Shown here piece after piece: positions 25,669-33,857 of a stretch of 46,159 nt of DNA. Position 1 is the first letter of the stretch. Each line of letters begins with the position of its first letter. The stretch lies in assembly GCF_005503535.1 (NCBI RefSeq), contig NZ_SCNN01000035.1, forward strand, positions 1-46,159, written 5' to 3'. Made by a program: the position numbers and the translations under genes. The stretch is from Mesorhizobium comanense. Lineage in GTDB: Bacteria > Pseudomonadota > Alphaproteobacteria > Rhizobiales > Rhizobiaceae. The notes beneath the pieces are model-generated. The model had not been told where the DNA came from and searched no databases. It saw only the letters and a list, made by a program, of their open reading frames with translations.

Positions 25669-25890
25669 TTGGACTGGAGCAAATGGATCAGACAGGCGCA
25701 TCGCTGGCTGTCGATCGTCTTCACCGCGACGGTTGTCGCCAATTTCGCCACCATGGCCTTCGGACAACCGCCGGCCTGGGTGGTCTATTCGCCGCTGCCG
25801 CCGTTGTTCCTGATGCTGTTCAGCGGCCTCTACATGTTCGTGCTGCCCTATATCGGCAAAGGACGCGGCGTGCGGCGCGTCAACGGATAG
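25669..25890 (+). CDS. Small membrane protein, TTG start
   Basis: 73 residues. TTG at 25669 follows a perfect AGGAGG by five bases and starts LDWSKWIRQAHRWLS, so it is preferred to an upstream ATG at 25588, which lies inside the VOC gene. Two hydrophobic segments (about 14-33 and 40-60, with PLFLMLFSGLYMFVLPY) suggest a two-helix membrane protein with a basic C-terminus. I recall similar small proteins next to VOC/DUF1801 genes in rhizobia; function unknown. It follows the VOC gene by 31 bp and precedes the DUF1801 gene by 9 bp. Confidence 0.78.
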   Translation: MDWSKWIRQAHRWLSIVFTATVVANFATMAFGQPPAWVVYSPLPPLFLMLFSGLYMFVLPYIGKGRGVRRVNG

Positions 25891-25899
25891 GAGGAAGGT

Positions 25900-26334
25900 A
25901 TGGCCAGGACGACCAGGCCCGCCGCCAAGGCTGAACCAAAACTGCTTTCCGGCGGCAACCCGCAGATCGCCAAGGGGCATGGCGATGCGCCGGTGAAGGC
26001 CTATATCGCGGCCATGCCTGGCTGGAAGCGCGCGGTGGGAGAACGCCTCGATGCGCTTATCGAACGCGCTGTCCCCGGCGTGCACAAGGCGGTGAAATGG
26101 AACTCGCCGCTCTATGGCATCGACGGCGAGGGCTGGTTCCTCGGCATCCATTGTTTCACCAAATACGTCAAGGTGGCCTTCTTCCGCGGCCAGTCGCTGC
26201 AACCGGTGCCGCCGGGCACGTCCAGGAGCGGAGACACGCGCTATCTCGATATCCGCGAGGACGATGCGTTCGACGAGGCGCAGTTCAGCGCCTGGGTGAA
26301 GCAGGCGAGCCTCTTGCCTGGCGAGCGCATGTGA
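25900..26334 (+). CDS. DUF1801 (YdhG-like) protein, first copy
   Basis: 144 residues. Recognised by the DUF1801 core: YIAAMPGWKRAVGERLDALIERAVPGVHKAVKW, then YGIDGEGWFLGIHCFTKYVKVAFF and a C-terminal LDIRE segment. The fold binds no known cofactor, and function is not established. AGGAGGAAGGT lies just before the ATG. The N-terminal ~25 residues are lysine-rich and beyond the core domain. Confidence 0.85.
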   Translation: MARTTRPAAKAEPKLLSGGNPQIAKGHGDAPVKAYIAAMPGWKRAVGERLDALIERAVPGVHKAVKWNSPLYGIDGEGWFLGIHCFTKYVKVAFFRGQSLQPVPPGTSRSGDTRYLDIREDDAFDEAQFSAWVKQASLLPGERM

Positions 26335-26367
26335 GCGTTCTATCTATCCGCCAAAAGGAAAAACCGC

Positions 26368-26754
26368 ATGACCGACCACAACAAGTCTCCATCGGAACTG
26401 ATCGACGGCAGGATCGAGGAACTGGGCGACTGGCGTGGCGAGATGCTCGCCCGGCTGCGCGCGCTGATCAAGCAAGCCGATCCCGATGTGGTCGAGACAT
26501 GGAAATGGCGTGGCGTGCCGGTGTGGGAGGATGCAGGCATGATCTGCACCGGCGAGACCTACAAGGCGGTCGTCAAGCTGACCTTCGCCAAGGGGGCGGC
26601 GCTGCCCGATCCGTCGAAGCTGTTCAACGCCAGCCTCGAAGGCAATACGCGGCGCGCCATCGATTTTCAGAAGGGTGAGGAGGTCGACGAGGCGGCTTTC
26701 AAGGAACTGGTGCGCGCGGCGGTGGCGCTGAACAAGACGAAGGGCCGGCGGTAA
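26368..26754 (+). CDS. DUF1801 protein, second copy
   Basis: 128 residues of the same family as the preceding gene but quite different in detail: LIDGRIEELGDWRGEMLARLRALIKQADPDVVETWKWRGVPVW and TYKAVVKLTFAKGA. The two copies are 33 bp apart. This is probably the last gene of the ArsR-led run, since a long intergenic repeat follows. Confidence 0.85.
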   Translation: MTDHNKSPSELIDGRIEELGDWRGEMLARLRALIKQADPDVVETWKWRGVPVWEDAGMICTGETYKAVVKLTFAKGAALPDPSKLFNASLEGNTRRAIDFQKGEEVDEAAFKELVRAAVALNKTKGRR

Positions 26755-26761
26755 CTGCGTA

Positions 26762-27096
26762 TTTGGTCGCCGTCAGCGCTGCAGCTTTGGAGGAGACCGG
26801 ACATCTCTCCCGTATGCCGCGCTGGTCGACCCCCACTCCGTCTCGGCTTCGCCGAGCCACCTCTCCCCCGATCGACGGGGGAGAGGAAAGGCGCCAGGCT
26901 TTTTGTCGTGAACGCTCGTCCAGCAAAGCTCCCTTCCTTTCCCTCCGGAGGGGGAAAGGTGGCGCTGCGAAGCAGCGACGGATTGGGGGAACCACATGGC
27001 AAGAAAGCCTTCGGGTGACCAGTCACCCTAATCACACAAGATGTGTGCATCCCCCAGCCACGCGAGGGGGGAGAGATGTCCGGCAGGACAGTGAGG
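26762..27096 (+). repeat. Intergenic repeat, copy A
   Basis: A GC-rich element of about 280-330 bp with internal palindromes: CTCTCCCCC-GATCGAC-GGGGGAGAG, CCTTTCCCTCCGGAGGGGGAAAGG and CGCTGCGAAGCAGCG, then GTCACC and a tail ending ATGTCCGGCAGGACAG. Related copies occur at 35170-35460 (same orientation) and 43008-43303 (inverted). Edges are approximate. Such elements are common between rhizobial genes. Confidence 0.8.
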
Positions 27097-27267
27097 GGCA
27101 GCACCGACGCCAGAGAACTGCCAATGATTTCGCCGGTAGGTGGCGCGCAGAGGTCGACAGCCATCCTCGCAAAAACAGCCGCGTTTACGATCTGGGAAGC
27201 TTGCCGGTGCTAGACAATGCAGGATGATGGCTGGCCAGCCGGGCCGGCCCGGTTGGGATTCGCCGCC

Positions 27268-28359
27268 ATGAACAGCCCCATGCGTATGCCCTGGGTGGAC
27301 ACGGCCAAAGGCCTGTCGATCATTCTCGTCGTGATGATGTACTCGGCCTACAACACCGGCGAGTATACGGGCGGGGTCGGTTTCCTCCATTATGTCATCG
27401 GCTTCGCGACACCGTTCCGCATGCCGGAATTCTTCCTCATCTCCGGCTTGTTCCTGTCGCAGGTGATCGACCGCCCGTGGCGGCGATACATCGACCGGCG
27501 CGTGGTGCACTATCTCTATTTCTACGTGCTGTGGGCGATCATCTCGATCGGGCTCAAGATCGGCATTTTCAGCCGGGATCCGGCCGGCATGCTGCACGAT
27601 CTGGCCATGGCCGTGGTGCAGCCCTATGGCGTCTTGTGGTTCATCTACATGCTGGCGGTGTTCGGCCTCGCGGCGAAACTGCTGCGGCAGTTCGCGGTGC
27701 CCGCCTGGATCGTCATTCCCATCGCCGCCGGCCTGCAGATGTGGGCGCCGCGACCCGACAGCTACGCGGTGGAACAGTTCGCGGCCTATTTCGTGTTCTT
27801 CTACCTCGGCTTCGTGCTGGCGCCGCTGATCTTCCGGCTCGTCGAATGGACGCAAGGCCGCCCGGCGCTCGCCGTCGCCGGCCTGGCCGTGTGGGCCGTG
27901 GTCAACGGCCTGCTGGTCTATTCGCCGGGCTATGCCATGCACCCGGTTGACATGCAGATGGGGCTTGCGGCATGGCCGCCGCTGCATCTTACCCTGGCCG
28001 TCGCCGGCGCGGTGGCGCTGTGCGTGCTGGGCGGCTTCCTGTCGCAATTCGCAACCATGGAATGGCTGCGCTGGCTCGGCGAGCATTCGCTGGTCGTCTA
28101 TGTCGCCTTCACCATCCCGATGTCGCTCTTCCGCGGCGCGGCGCTGGCAAGCGGCCTTCTCACCGACACGGGCATGCTCAGCCTTGCGGTGCTGCTCGTC
28201 TCCCTCATCAGCCCGGTCGTGCTCTACCTGATCATCAAGCGCGTCGGCTTCGGCATGTTCCTGTTCGAACGGCCTGATTGGGCGCATATCGACGGCAGCG
28301 GCACCCAGCCGGCGCCGAAGGCGGGCGTGCCGAAACCGGCGCTCTCCAATCAGGCCTGA
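27268..28359 (+). CDS. Membrane-bound acyltransferase (acyltransferase-3 / YfiQ-type)
   Basis: About 363 residues with ten or so hydrophobic segments. The N-terminus PWVDTAKGLSIILVV matches the family signature (D-x-x-K/R-G near the first helix), and an RMPEFFLISGLF segment carries the second conserved block. These enzymes acylate sugars, for example surface polysaccharides, in the inner membrane. The start at 27268 is a compromise, since ATG 27217 is also in frame. It is convergent with the GH127 gene, and a small stem-loop lies between the two genes. Which glycan is acylated is unknown. Confidence 0.85.
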   Translation: MNSPMRMPWVDTAKGLSIILVVMMYSAYNTGEYTGGVGFLHYVIGFATPFRMPEFFLISGLFLSQVIDRPWRRYIDRRVVHYLYFYVLWAIISIGLKIGIFSRDPAGMLHDLAMAVVQPYGVLWFIYMLAVFGLAAKLLRQFAVPAWIVIPIAAGLQMWAPRPDSYAVEQFAAYFVFFYLGFVLAPLIFRLVEWTQGRPALAVAGLAVWAVVNGLLVYSPGYAMHPVDMQMGLAAWPPLHLTLAVAGAVALCVLGGFLSQFATMEWLRWLGEHSLVVYVAFTIPMSLFRGAALASGLLTDTGMLSLAVLLVSLISPVVLYLIIKRVGFGMFLFERPDWAHIDGSGTQPAPKAGVPKPALSNQA

Positions 28360-28374
28360 GATAGCATAGGACCG

Positions 28375-28388
28375 GGCTCGCCCGAGCC
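28375..28388. terminator. Bidirectional hairpin between convergent genes
   Basis: GGCTC-GCCC-GAGCC in the 29-bp gap between the acyltransferase and the GH127 gene; usable in both directions but short and without U-runs. Confidence 0.4.
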
Positions 28389-30371
28389 TCAGCCGTCGCG
28401 CAGCCAGACCAGCATCTCGCCGGGCTCGCGGTTGTCCCAGGCGAAATAGGGGATGGCGGTCAGGCGCGTCTCGACGCTGGCCGGCGGATCGGACCGGTAG
28501 AGGCCGTTCTGCCAGCCGTCACCGGCATCGGCCAGGGCCTCGGCCGACAACGTCACCACGCCGCCGAGCAAGGCCGGTTCGTCATGCGCCTCGATGGCTG
28601 CCGTGCGCGGCAGTTTCAGCCGGTGCAGGCGGCCGGTATTGTCCGTTGCCTCGACGCAGTAGATCAGCGGCCCGCGCGACAGCGCGACACGCCCGGCATC
28701 CTGCCGGACCTCCGGGTTGGCATAGAGCCGCTCGATCGGCATTTCGAGGTCGAGCCGCAGCTGGTCGCCCTTCTTCCAAGTCCGCCGGACCGCGGCATAG
28801 CCGTCATGGGTCACTTCGCCGATGTCGAGCACCTCGCCGTTGAGCTGGAGCGTGGCGCCGGAACTCCAGGCCGGGATGCGCAGGTGCAGCGTGAACTCCA
28901 CCGGCGCCTGCGGTTCGACCGTGATCCCGACGGCGCCACCCCAGGGATAGCGGCTGGCCTGGGTCAGCGTCACCGGCGTGCCCGCAATGTCGAAGCGGGC
29001 GGTGGAATCGCCGTAGAGGTGGACGGCGAGCGCATCGTCGGCCAGGCTGTAGAAATAGCTGCCGATCGAGGCGACCATGCGCCCGATATTGGGTGGGCAG
29101 CAGGGGCAACGGTGCCATTTCCACCGGTTGTGCCGGCCCCGGCTTTCCAGCGGGTTCTCGTAGAAAAACAGCGAGCCGTCGAGCGACAGGCCGGAGATCG
29201 AGCCATTGTAGAGCGCGCGCTCCATCATGTCGGCGTAGCGTCCGTTCGGACCCATGCCGAGCATGCGGCTCGCCCAGAACACCAGGCCCACCGCCGCGCA
29301 GGTCTCGGCATAGGCGCTTTCGTTGGGCAGGTCGTAGTCGCTGGTGAAGCCTTCATTGTGCGCCGAAGGCCCGAGCCCGCCGGTGATGTAGAGGTTCTTG
29401 GTGGTGAGGTCGTCCCACAGCCGGTCGAGCGCGACGCGCAGCGTGTCGTCGCCATATTCTGTGGCGATGTCGGCCATGCCCGAATAGAGATACATGGCCC
29501 GCACCGCATGGCCGACGACCTTGTCCTGTTCGCGCACCGGGATGTGCGACTGGCTGTATTCATAGGTTTTGAAATGATAAGCCTTGGGGTCGGCGCCGCG
29601 GGCGCGCGCTTCCTCGTCGAAATAATGCGGCTGCTGCCCGCGCTGGTCGATGAAATACTTCGCCAGCTCCATGTACTTCTGATCACCGGTCACCCGCGCC
29701 AGCTTGACCAGCGCCAGCTCGATCTCCTCGTGGCCGCAATAGCCCTTCTTCTTGCCGGGCTCCGGCCCCAGCACCGAGGCGATGTGGTCGGCGTAGCGGC
29801 ACATGATGTCGAGCAGCTTGCGCTTGCCCGTCGCCTGGTAATAGGCGACCGCGCCCTCGATCAGATGGCCGGCGCAGTAGAGTTCGTGGCAGTCGCGCAA
29901 ATTGGTCCAGCGCAGGCCGGGCTGGATGCGCTGGTACCAGCTGGAGAGGTAGCCGTCCTCCTGCTGCAGCTTTTCGTACATGTCTATGACGGCGTCGATC
30001 TTCTTCTCGAGCTCCGGGTTCTTGCGGCGGTAGAGCGAATAGGCCGCCGTCTCGATCGTCTTGCCCCAGTCGGAATCCCAGAACATTTGCGTGGTCACCG
30101 TCGAGCCGGTGAAGCCGGGATTGGCCGCCTCGTCGGGAGAGGGCGAGTGGAAGGGAATGACGACGCCGGGCGAGGGGCGGTCGGGGTCGATCTGCTCCAG
30201 CATGCGCGCTTCCACGCAGCGGTCGTAGAGGATGTCGGCGGTGCGGGTCGCCACCGCGTCGACGCGGTCGCCCCAGAAACCGTGCACGTCGACCTGCGGC
30301 ACCGGCAGCGGGCGGAAGGCGAGCTTCGGCATGCGCTTGGTGGCGGGCCGGGCGGTTGGCGATGCGGTCAT
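28389..30371 (-). CDS. GH127 beta-L-arabinofuranosidase-type glycoside hydrolase
   Basis: 660 residues, the usual length of the family (once DUF1680). The catalytic zinc-cysteine site is visible by comparison with HypBA1: E356-x-C358 and the C424-C425 pair in CPCCPPN. An N-terminal all-alpha barrel (about 40-430) is followed by beta-sandwich domains. There is no signal peptide, so it acts in the cytoplasm on imported oligosaccharides. Last gene of the sugar operon, 22 bp after the second permease, so the importer probably brings in beta-L-arabinofuranose-containing oligosaccharides; the specificity is inferred from family. Confidence 0.92.
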   Translation of the reverse strand: MTASPTARPATKRMPKLAFRPLPVPQVDVHGFWGDRVDAVATRTADILYDRCVEARMLEQIDPDRPSPGVVIPFHSPSPDEAANPGFTGSTVTTQMFWDSDWGKTIETAAYSLYRRKNPELEKKIDAVIDMYEKLQQEDGYLSSWYQRIQPGLRWTNLRDCHELYCAGHLIEGAVAYYQATGKRKLLDIMCRYADHIASVLGPEPGKKKGYCGHEEIELALVKLARVTGDQKYMELAKYFIDQRGQQPHYFDEEARARGADPKAYHFKTYEYSQSHIPVREQDKVVGHAVRAMYLYSGMADIATEYGDDTLRVALDRLWDDLTTKNLYITGGLGPSAHNEGFTSDYDLPNESAYAETCAAVGLVFWASRMLGMGPNGRYADMMERALYNGSISGLSLDGSLFFYENPLESRGRHNRWKWHRCPCCPPNIGRMVASIGSYFYSLADDALAVHLYGDSTARFDIAGTPVTLTQASRYPWGGAVGITVEPQAPVEFTLHLRIPAWSSGATLQLNGEVLDIGEVTHDGYAAVRRTWKKGDQLRLDLEMPIERLYANPEVRQDAGRVALSRGPLIYCVEATDNTGRLHRLKLPRTAAIEAHDEPALLGGVVTLSAEALADAGDGWQNGLYRSDPPASVETRLTAIPYFAWDNREPGEMLVWLRDG

Positions 30372-30393
30372 GAACTCACTCCATTCAGTAGGA

Positions 30394-31251
30394 CTATTTA
30401 ACGGCCCCGGCCATCAGGCCGCGGATGTAGAAGCGCTGCAAAGCGAGGAACAGGATCAGGCACGGCACCATCATCACGGTGACGCCGGCCTGTACGGCGC
30501 CCCAGTCGATGGCGCCGAAGCGGCCCGACTGAAGCGCCGTCATCATCACCGGCAGCGTGAATTTGGACTGGTCGGTCATCAGCACCAGGGCTGCGAGGAA
30601 CTCGTTCCAGGCGCCGAGGAAGGCGAACAGCGCGATGGTGACGACGCCCGGCCAGACCAGCGGCAGCATCACCTTGACCAGCATGGTGGCATTGCCGGCG
30701 CCGTCCATGCGCGCGGCCTCCTCGATCTCGCGCGGCACAGCGTCGAAGGCGTTGCGCATCATGAAGATCGAGAACGGCAGCTGCAGCGTCACATAGACGC
30801 CGACGAGGCCGGTCAGCGTGTTGTGCAGGCCAAGCTTGGTCAGCACCAGGAAGATCGGCGTCAGGATCGACTGGAACGGGATCATGATCGTCGACAAGAT
30901 GAGGACGAAGAACAGGTCCTTGAACGGAAAGCGGAACCGCGAGAAGCCGTAGCCGGCCAGCACGCTGACGATGACCGACAGAACCACCGTCATCACCGAG
31001 ACGTAGATGCTGTTCTGCGCCGAGGCCCACAGCCCGTCGCCGAAGCTGTTCAGCGTCTGGTAGTTCTCCAGCGAGAAGCCGGTCGTCGGCCATGGCGGCA
31101 GCGGAGGCAGGCGCGCTTCGGCCGCCGGCTTGAAGGCCGAAAGCACCGTCCACACGATCGGCGCCACGAACAGCACCGAGGCGATGATGCCGGTGGAGTG
31201 CCTGGCAAGGCGGGCGGCGAGCTTGCCTCTCTCGGACATCGCCTGCGCCAT
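30394..31251 (-). CDS. Carbohydrate ABC permease, MalG/UgpE type
   Basis: 285 residues, about six membrane segments. The EAA motif reads EEAARMDGAGNATMLVKVMLPLVWPG, typical of carbohydrate (CUT1) importers. The start at 31251 overlaps the upstream permease stop by the ATGA arrangement. The frame is open far upstream, but that part lies across the neighbouring gene and is not coding. Partner of the next permease in the sugar importer. Confidence 0.91.
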   Translation of the reverse strand: MAQAMSERGKLAARLARHSTGIIASVLFVAPIVWTVLSAFKPAAEARLPPLPPWPTTGFSLENYQTLNSFGDGLWASAQNSIYVSVMTVVLSVIVSVLAGYGFSRFRFPFKDLFFVLILSTIMIPFQSILTPIFLVLTKLGLHNTLTGLVGVYVTLQLPFSIFMMRNAFDAVPREIEEAARMDGAGNATMLVKVMLPLVWPGVVTIALFAFLGAWNEFLAALVLMTDQSKFTLPVMMTALQSGRFGAIDWGAVQAGVTVMMVPCLILFLALQRFYIRGLMAGAVK

Positions 31252-32180
31252 CAGTCGAGCCCTTCGGGTTTGCGCAGCAGCCAGAGCTGGATGAGGCTGA
31301 GCGCCACCAGAATGACCAGCAGCACCATGGAGAGTGCCGCGCCATAGCCAAGCTTGAACGACACGAAGGACTGGTTGAAGATCCAGTAGACCGCCGTCAG
31401 CGTCTGGTTGCGCGGGCCGCCGCGCAGGATGATGTAGAACTGGTCGAAGGCGAGGATCGAGCCCGCTACCGACAGGATCAGCGCCAATGCCAGCGTGCGG
31501 CGCATCAGCGGCAGGGTGATTGCGCGGAAGCGGGCGAACGGCCCGGCGCCGTCGATGACGGCGGCTTCCTGCAGATCCTGTGGGATCGATTGCAGGCCGG
31601 TCATCAGGATGATCATGGTGAAGCCGGCGACCTTCCACACCACCATGGCGATGATCGACCAGAAGGCCGGCTGGAAGGTGGCGAGCAGGTTGAATTTCCT
31701 GTCGATCAGGCCGAGGTCGTAGGCGGCCGGGCTGAACAGGCCGGAATCGACATTGAGCAGCCATGACCACAGCAGGCTTGCCGAGGCGAAGCCGACCACC
31801 GCCGGCATGAAGAACAGGGTGCGGTAGAGATTGGTGAACGGACGCGGCCGCTCGATGAAGATGGCGAGCGGAAAGGCGACGGTGAAGATCGCGACGGTGA
31901 CGACCAGCGTGTAGTAGCCGGTGAACTTCAGCGCGTTCCAGAACCTGGTGTCGCGCAGGATCGCCCAGTAATTGTCGAGGCCGATGAAGGAATGTTCGCC
32001 CATCAGCGGCCAGTTGTGCAGCGACATCCACGCCGTCATGCCGAGCGGGATGACGAAGAACACCATGACCAGCGCCACCGCCGGCGCGACATAGAGCAGG
32101 CCGATCCACTGCCGGCGCCCGGCGCCGACGAGTTTTCTGACGCGGGGCGGGGCGGCGGTTGCGGCTGTGATTGATGTCAT
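31251..32180 (-). CDS. Carbohydrate ABC permease, MalF/UgpA type
   Basis: 309 residues with six main hydrophobic segments. EAA loop: LQEAAVIDGAGPFARFRAITLPLMRR. ATG 32180 is chosen because the family's first helix (WIGLLYVAPAVALVMVFF) follows about 25 residues later; the longer open frame would begin inside the mirror-image repeat. No ribosome site of note was seen. First membrane component after the repeat that separates it from the binding-protein gene. Confidence 0.9.
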   Translation of the reverse strand: MTSITAATAAPPRVRKLVGAGRRQWIGLLYVAPAVALVMVFFVIPLGMTAWMSLHNWPLMGEHSFIGLDNYWAILRDTRFWNALKFTGYYTLVVTVAIFTVAFPLAIFIERPRPFTNLYRTLFFMPAVVGFASASLLWSWLLNVDSGLFSPAAYDLGLIDRKFNLLATFQPAFWSIIAMVVWKVAGFTMIILMTGLQSIPQDLQEAAVIDGAGPFARFRAITLPLMRRTLALALILSVAGSILAFDQFYIILRGGPRNQTLTAVYWIFNQSFVSFKLGYGAALSMVLLVILVALSLIQLWLLRKPEGLD

Positions 32181-32198
32181 GGCTGGACGCCCGTTCTT

Positions 32199-32357
32199 CC
32201 TTCTCCCCTTGTGGGAGAAGGTGGATCGGCGCGCAGCGCCGAGACGGTTGAGGGGTGTTGGAAGGAATGAGGCGGTGGCAATTTCAGAATTGGCGCTGGG
32301 CTGGAACACCCCTCATCCGTCGCCTTCGGCGACACCTTCTCCCACAAGGGGAGAAGG
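32199..32357. repeat. Mirror-image repeat between binding-protein and permease genes
   Basis: Two 25-bp arms at 32199-32223 and 32333-32357 are inverted copies (CCTTCTCCCCTTGTGGGAG and its complement), and each arm is itself palindromic. The ~110 bp between them also contains inverted pieces (GAGGGGTGTT / AACACCCCTC). The whole can fold into one large cruciform or RNA stem. I recognise this as a rhizobial intergenic-repeat type. Confidence 0.82.
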
Positions 32358-32491
32358 GGGAGCGAACATCCCGGCGCTCCGAACCGGCGTTTGACGATCC
32401 ATATAGGGGGATGCTGTCTCAACACGGGTCGCCCTGCGTTCGTGATGTAATCTGAAACATGCGGTAACCCTGCATTTAGCGGATGCGATAC

Positions 32492-32527
32492 CCGGCCACC
32501 CGCCCAGGGAGACAGGCGGGCGGCCGG
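32492..32527 (-). terminator. Strong hairpin after the sugar-binding protein gene
   Basis: CCGGCC-A-CCCGCC pairs with GGCGGG-C-GGCCGG around a 10-base loop, about 10 bp past the stop. Same logic as in the amine operon: it may attenuate transcription into the permeases or stabilise the binding-protein message. Confidence 0.6.
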
Positions 32528-32537
32528 CAGGCGTCGC

Positions 32538-33797
32538 CTATTTCTGCGGCGCCTGGTCGATGATCGACTGCATGGTCTCCTGCGCATTGGCGATGGCGCC
32601 GTCGACGTCGTCGCCGAAGAAGACCTCGTTGATCATCTGCGTCCACGGGCCGTTGGCCGAGTTGATCAGGTCGTTGAACACCACCGAGTAGGGGGTCTTG
32701 CCCTTGGCCATGGCTTCGGCGGCGATCTGGTAGCGCGGGTCGAGATCCTTGAGCGCGTCCTTGGCGATGTCGCCGCGCACCGGCAGGCTGCCATATTTGG
32801 CCAGGATGGTCTGGCCTTCCAGCGAATAGGCGAAGTCGAGGAATTCCTTCACCACGGCGAGCTTCTTGGTGCCCTTGGTGACGACGAAATTGTCGCCACC
32901 GGCGAAGGACGACCAGCCGCCGTCCTTGCCCGGCAGGAAGGTGATGCCGTAGTCGATATCGGGGTACTGCGTGTTGAGCGCGCCGATGGCGAAGGCGCCC
33001 GACGGCGAGATGCCGATATTGCCGGCGGCAAAGGCGGCGAAGAAGTTGGCGCCGGTGTCGGTCTGGGCGCCCGCCGGAACCAGGTCCTTCTTGACCATCG
33101 AGCGGTAGAGGTCGATGGCGCCGCGCAGCTGCGGGCTGTCCAGCGTCGCCTTGGAGCCATCCGCGCTGAGGATATCGCCACCCGAAGCCCAGATCAGCGG
33201 CGTGAAGGTGAAGATGTTGCAGCCACCGCAATTGCCCGAGAAGTAGAAGCCCTTGATGTTGCCGCCGAGCGCGTTGACCTTCTCGGCGTCGGCGGCGATC
33301 TCGGCCCAGTTTGCGGGGCCTTTCTCCGGGTCGAGGCCGGCCTGCTTGAACAGTTTCTTGTTCCAGATCAGCACCGAGGCGTCGGCCGAGAAGGGCAGGC
33401 CGTAGATGTGGTCCTTGTAGGTGCCGGTCTTCACATGCGCCGGCGACAGGCTGGCGAAATAGGGCAGGGACTTGGCCCAGTCGGTGATGTCCTCCAGCTG
33501 CCCGGCGGCGGCGAAGGAAGGCGTGTAGATCAGGTCGAGCGACAGCGCGTCTGGCGCCGTGCCGCCGGCGGCCGCCGCACCATATTTCGGGATGATCTCG
33601 GCATTGGGGATGATGTCGAGCTTGATCTGGTCCTTGTGCGCCTTGTTGAAGGCATCGACGATCCTCGGCATGAAATTCGAGCCGTCGGCGCGCACCCAGA
33701 TGTTGGCGGTTTCCGCGGCGGCAGCGCCCAGCCCGCCACCCAGAACGGCAGCGGCGATGGCCAGTTTGGGGGCCAGTTTGGCAATCAGGTTCCTCAT
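32538..33797 (-). CDS. Sugar ABC transporter substrate-binding protein
   Basis: 419 residues. Sec signal peptide of about 29 residues (MRNLIAKLAPKLAIAAAV to AAAA-ET), then a family 1 carbohydrate-binding fold: WVRADGSNFMPRIVDAFNKAHK, GLPFSADASVLIWNKKLF and GSLPVRGDIAKDAL near the end. Two cysteines in SGNCGGCNIF may form a disulphide. A perfect GGAGGAGGAG ribosome site precedes the ATG. It lies about 60 bp after the LacI-type gene, on the same strand. Ligand probably an arabinose-containing oligosaccharide, inferred from the GH127 gene. Confidence 0.92.
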   Translation of the reverse strand: MRNLIAKLAPKLAIAAAVLGGGLGAAAAETANIWVRADGSNFMPRIVDAFNKAHKDQIKLDIIPNAEIIPKYGAAAAGGTAPDALSLDLIYTPSFAAAGQLEDITDWAKSLPYFASLSPAHVKTGTYKDHIYGLPFSADASVLIWNKKLFKQAGLDPEKGPANWAEIAADAEKVNALGGNIKGFYFSGNCGGCNIFTFTPLIWASGGDILSADGSKATLDSPQLRGAIDLYRSMVKKDLVPAGAQTDTGANFFAAFAAGNIGISPSGAFAIGALNTQYPDIDYGITFLPGKDGGWSSFAGGDNFVVTKGTKKLAVVKEFLDFAYSLEGQTILAKYGSLPVRGDIAKDALKDLDPRYQIAAEAMAKGKTPYSVVFNDLINSANGPWTQMINEVFFGDDVDGAIANAQETMQSIIDQAPQK

Positions 33798-33857
33798 GTT
33801 CTCCTCCTCCAGGGTTGGCCGCTATGCGCGGCTTGGCGCCGGTCGCGGCGCATCGTT

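Noticed and set aside
27028..28287. Long minus-strand open frame opposite the acyltransferase
   Set aside because: His/Asp/Arg-rich antisense frame with no domain; part of it covers the intergenic repeat.
28584..30401. Long plus-strand open frame opposite the GH127 gene
   Set aside because: Shadow of the GC-rich glycosidase gene, without family similarity.
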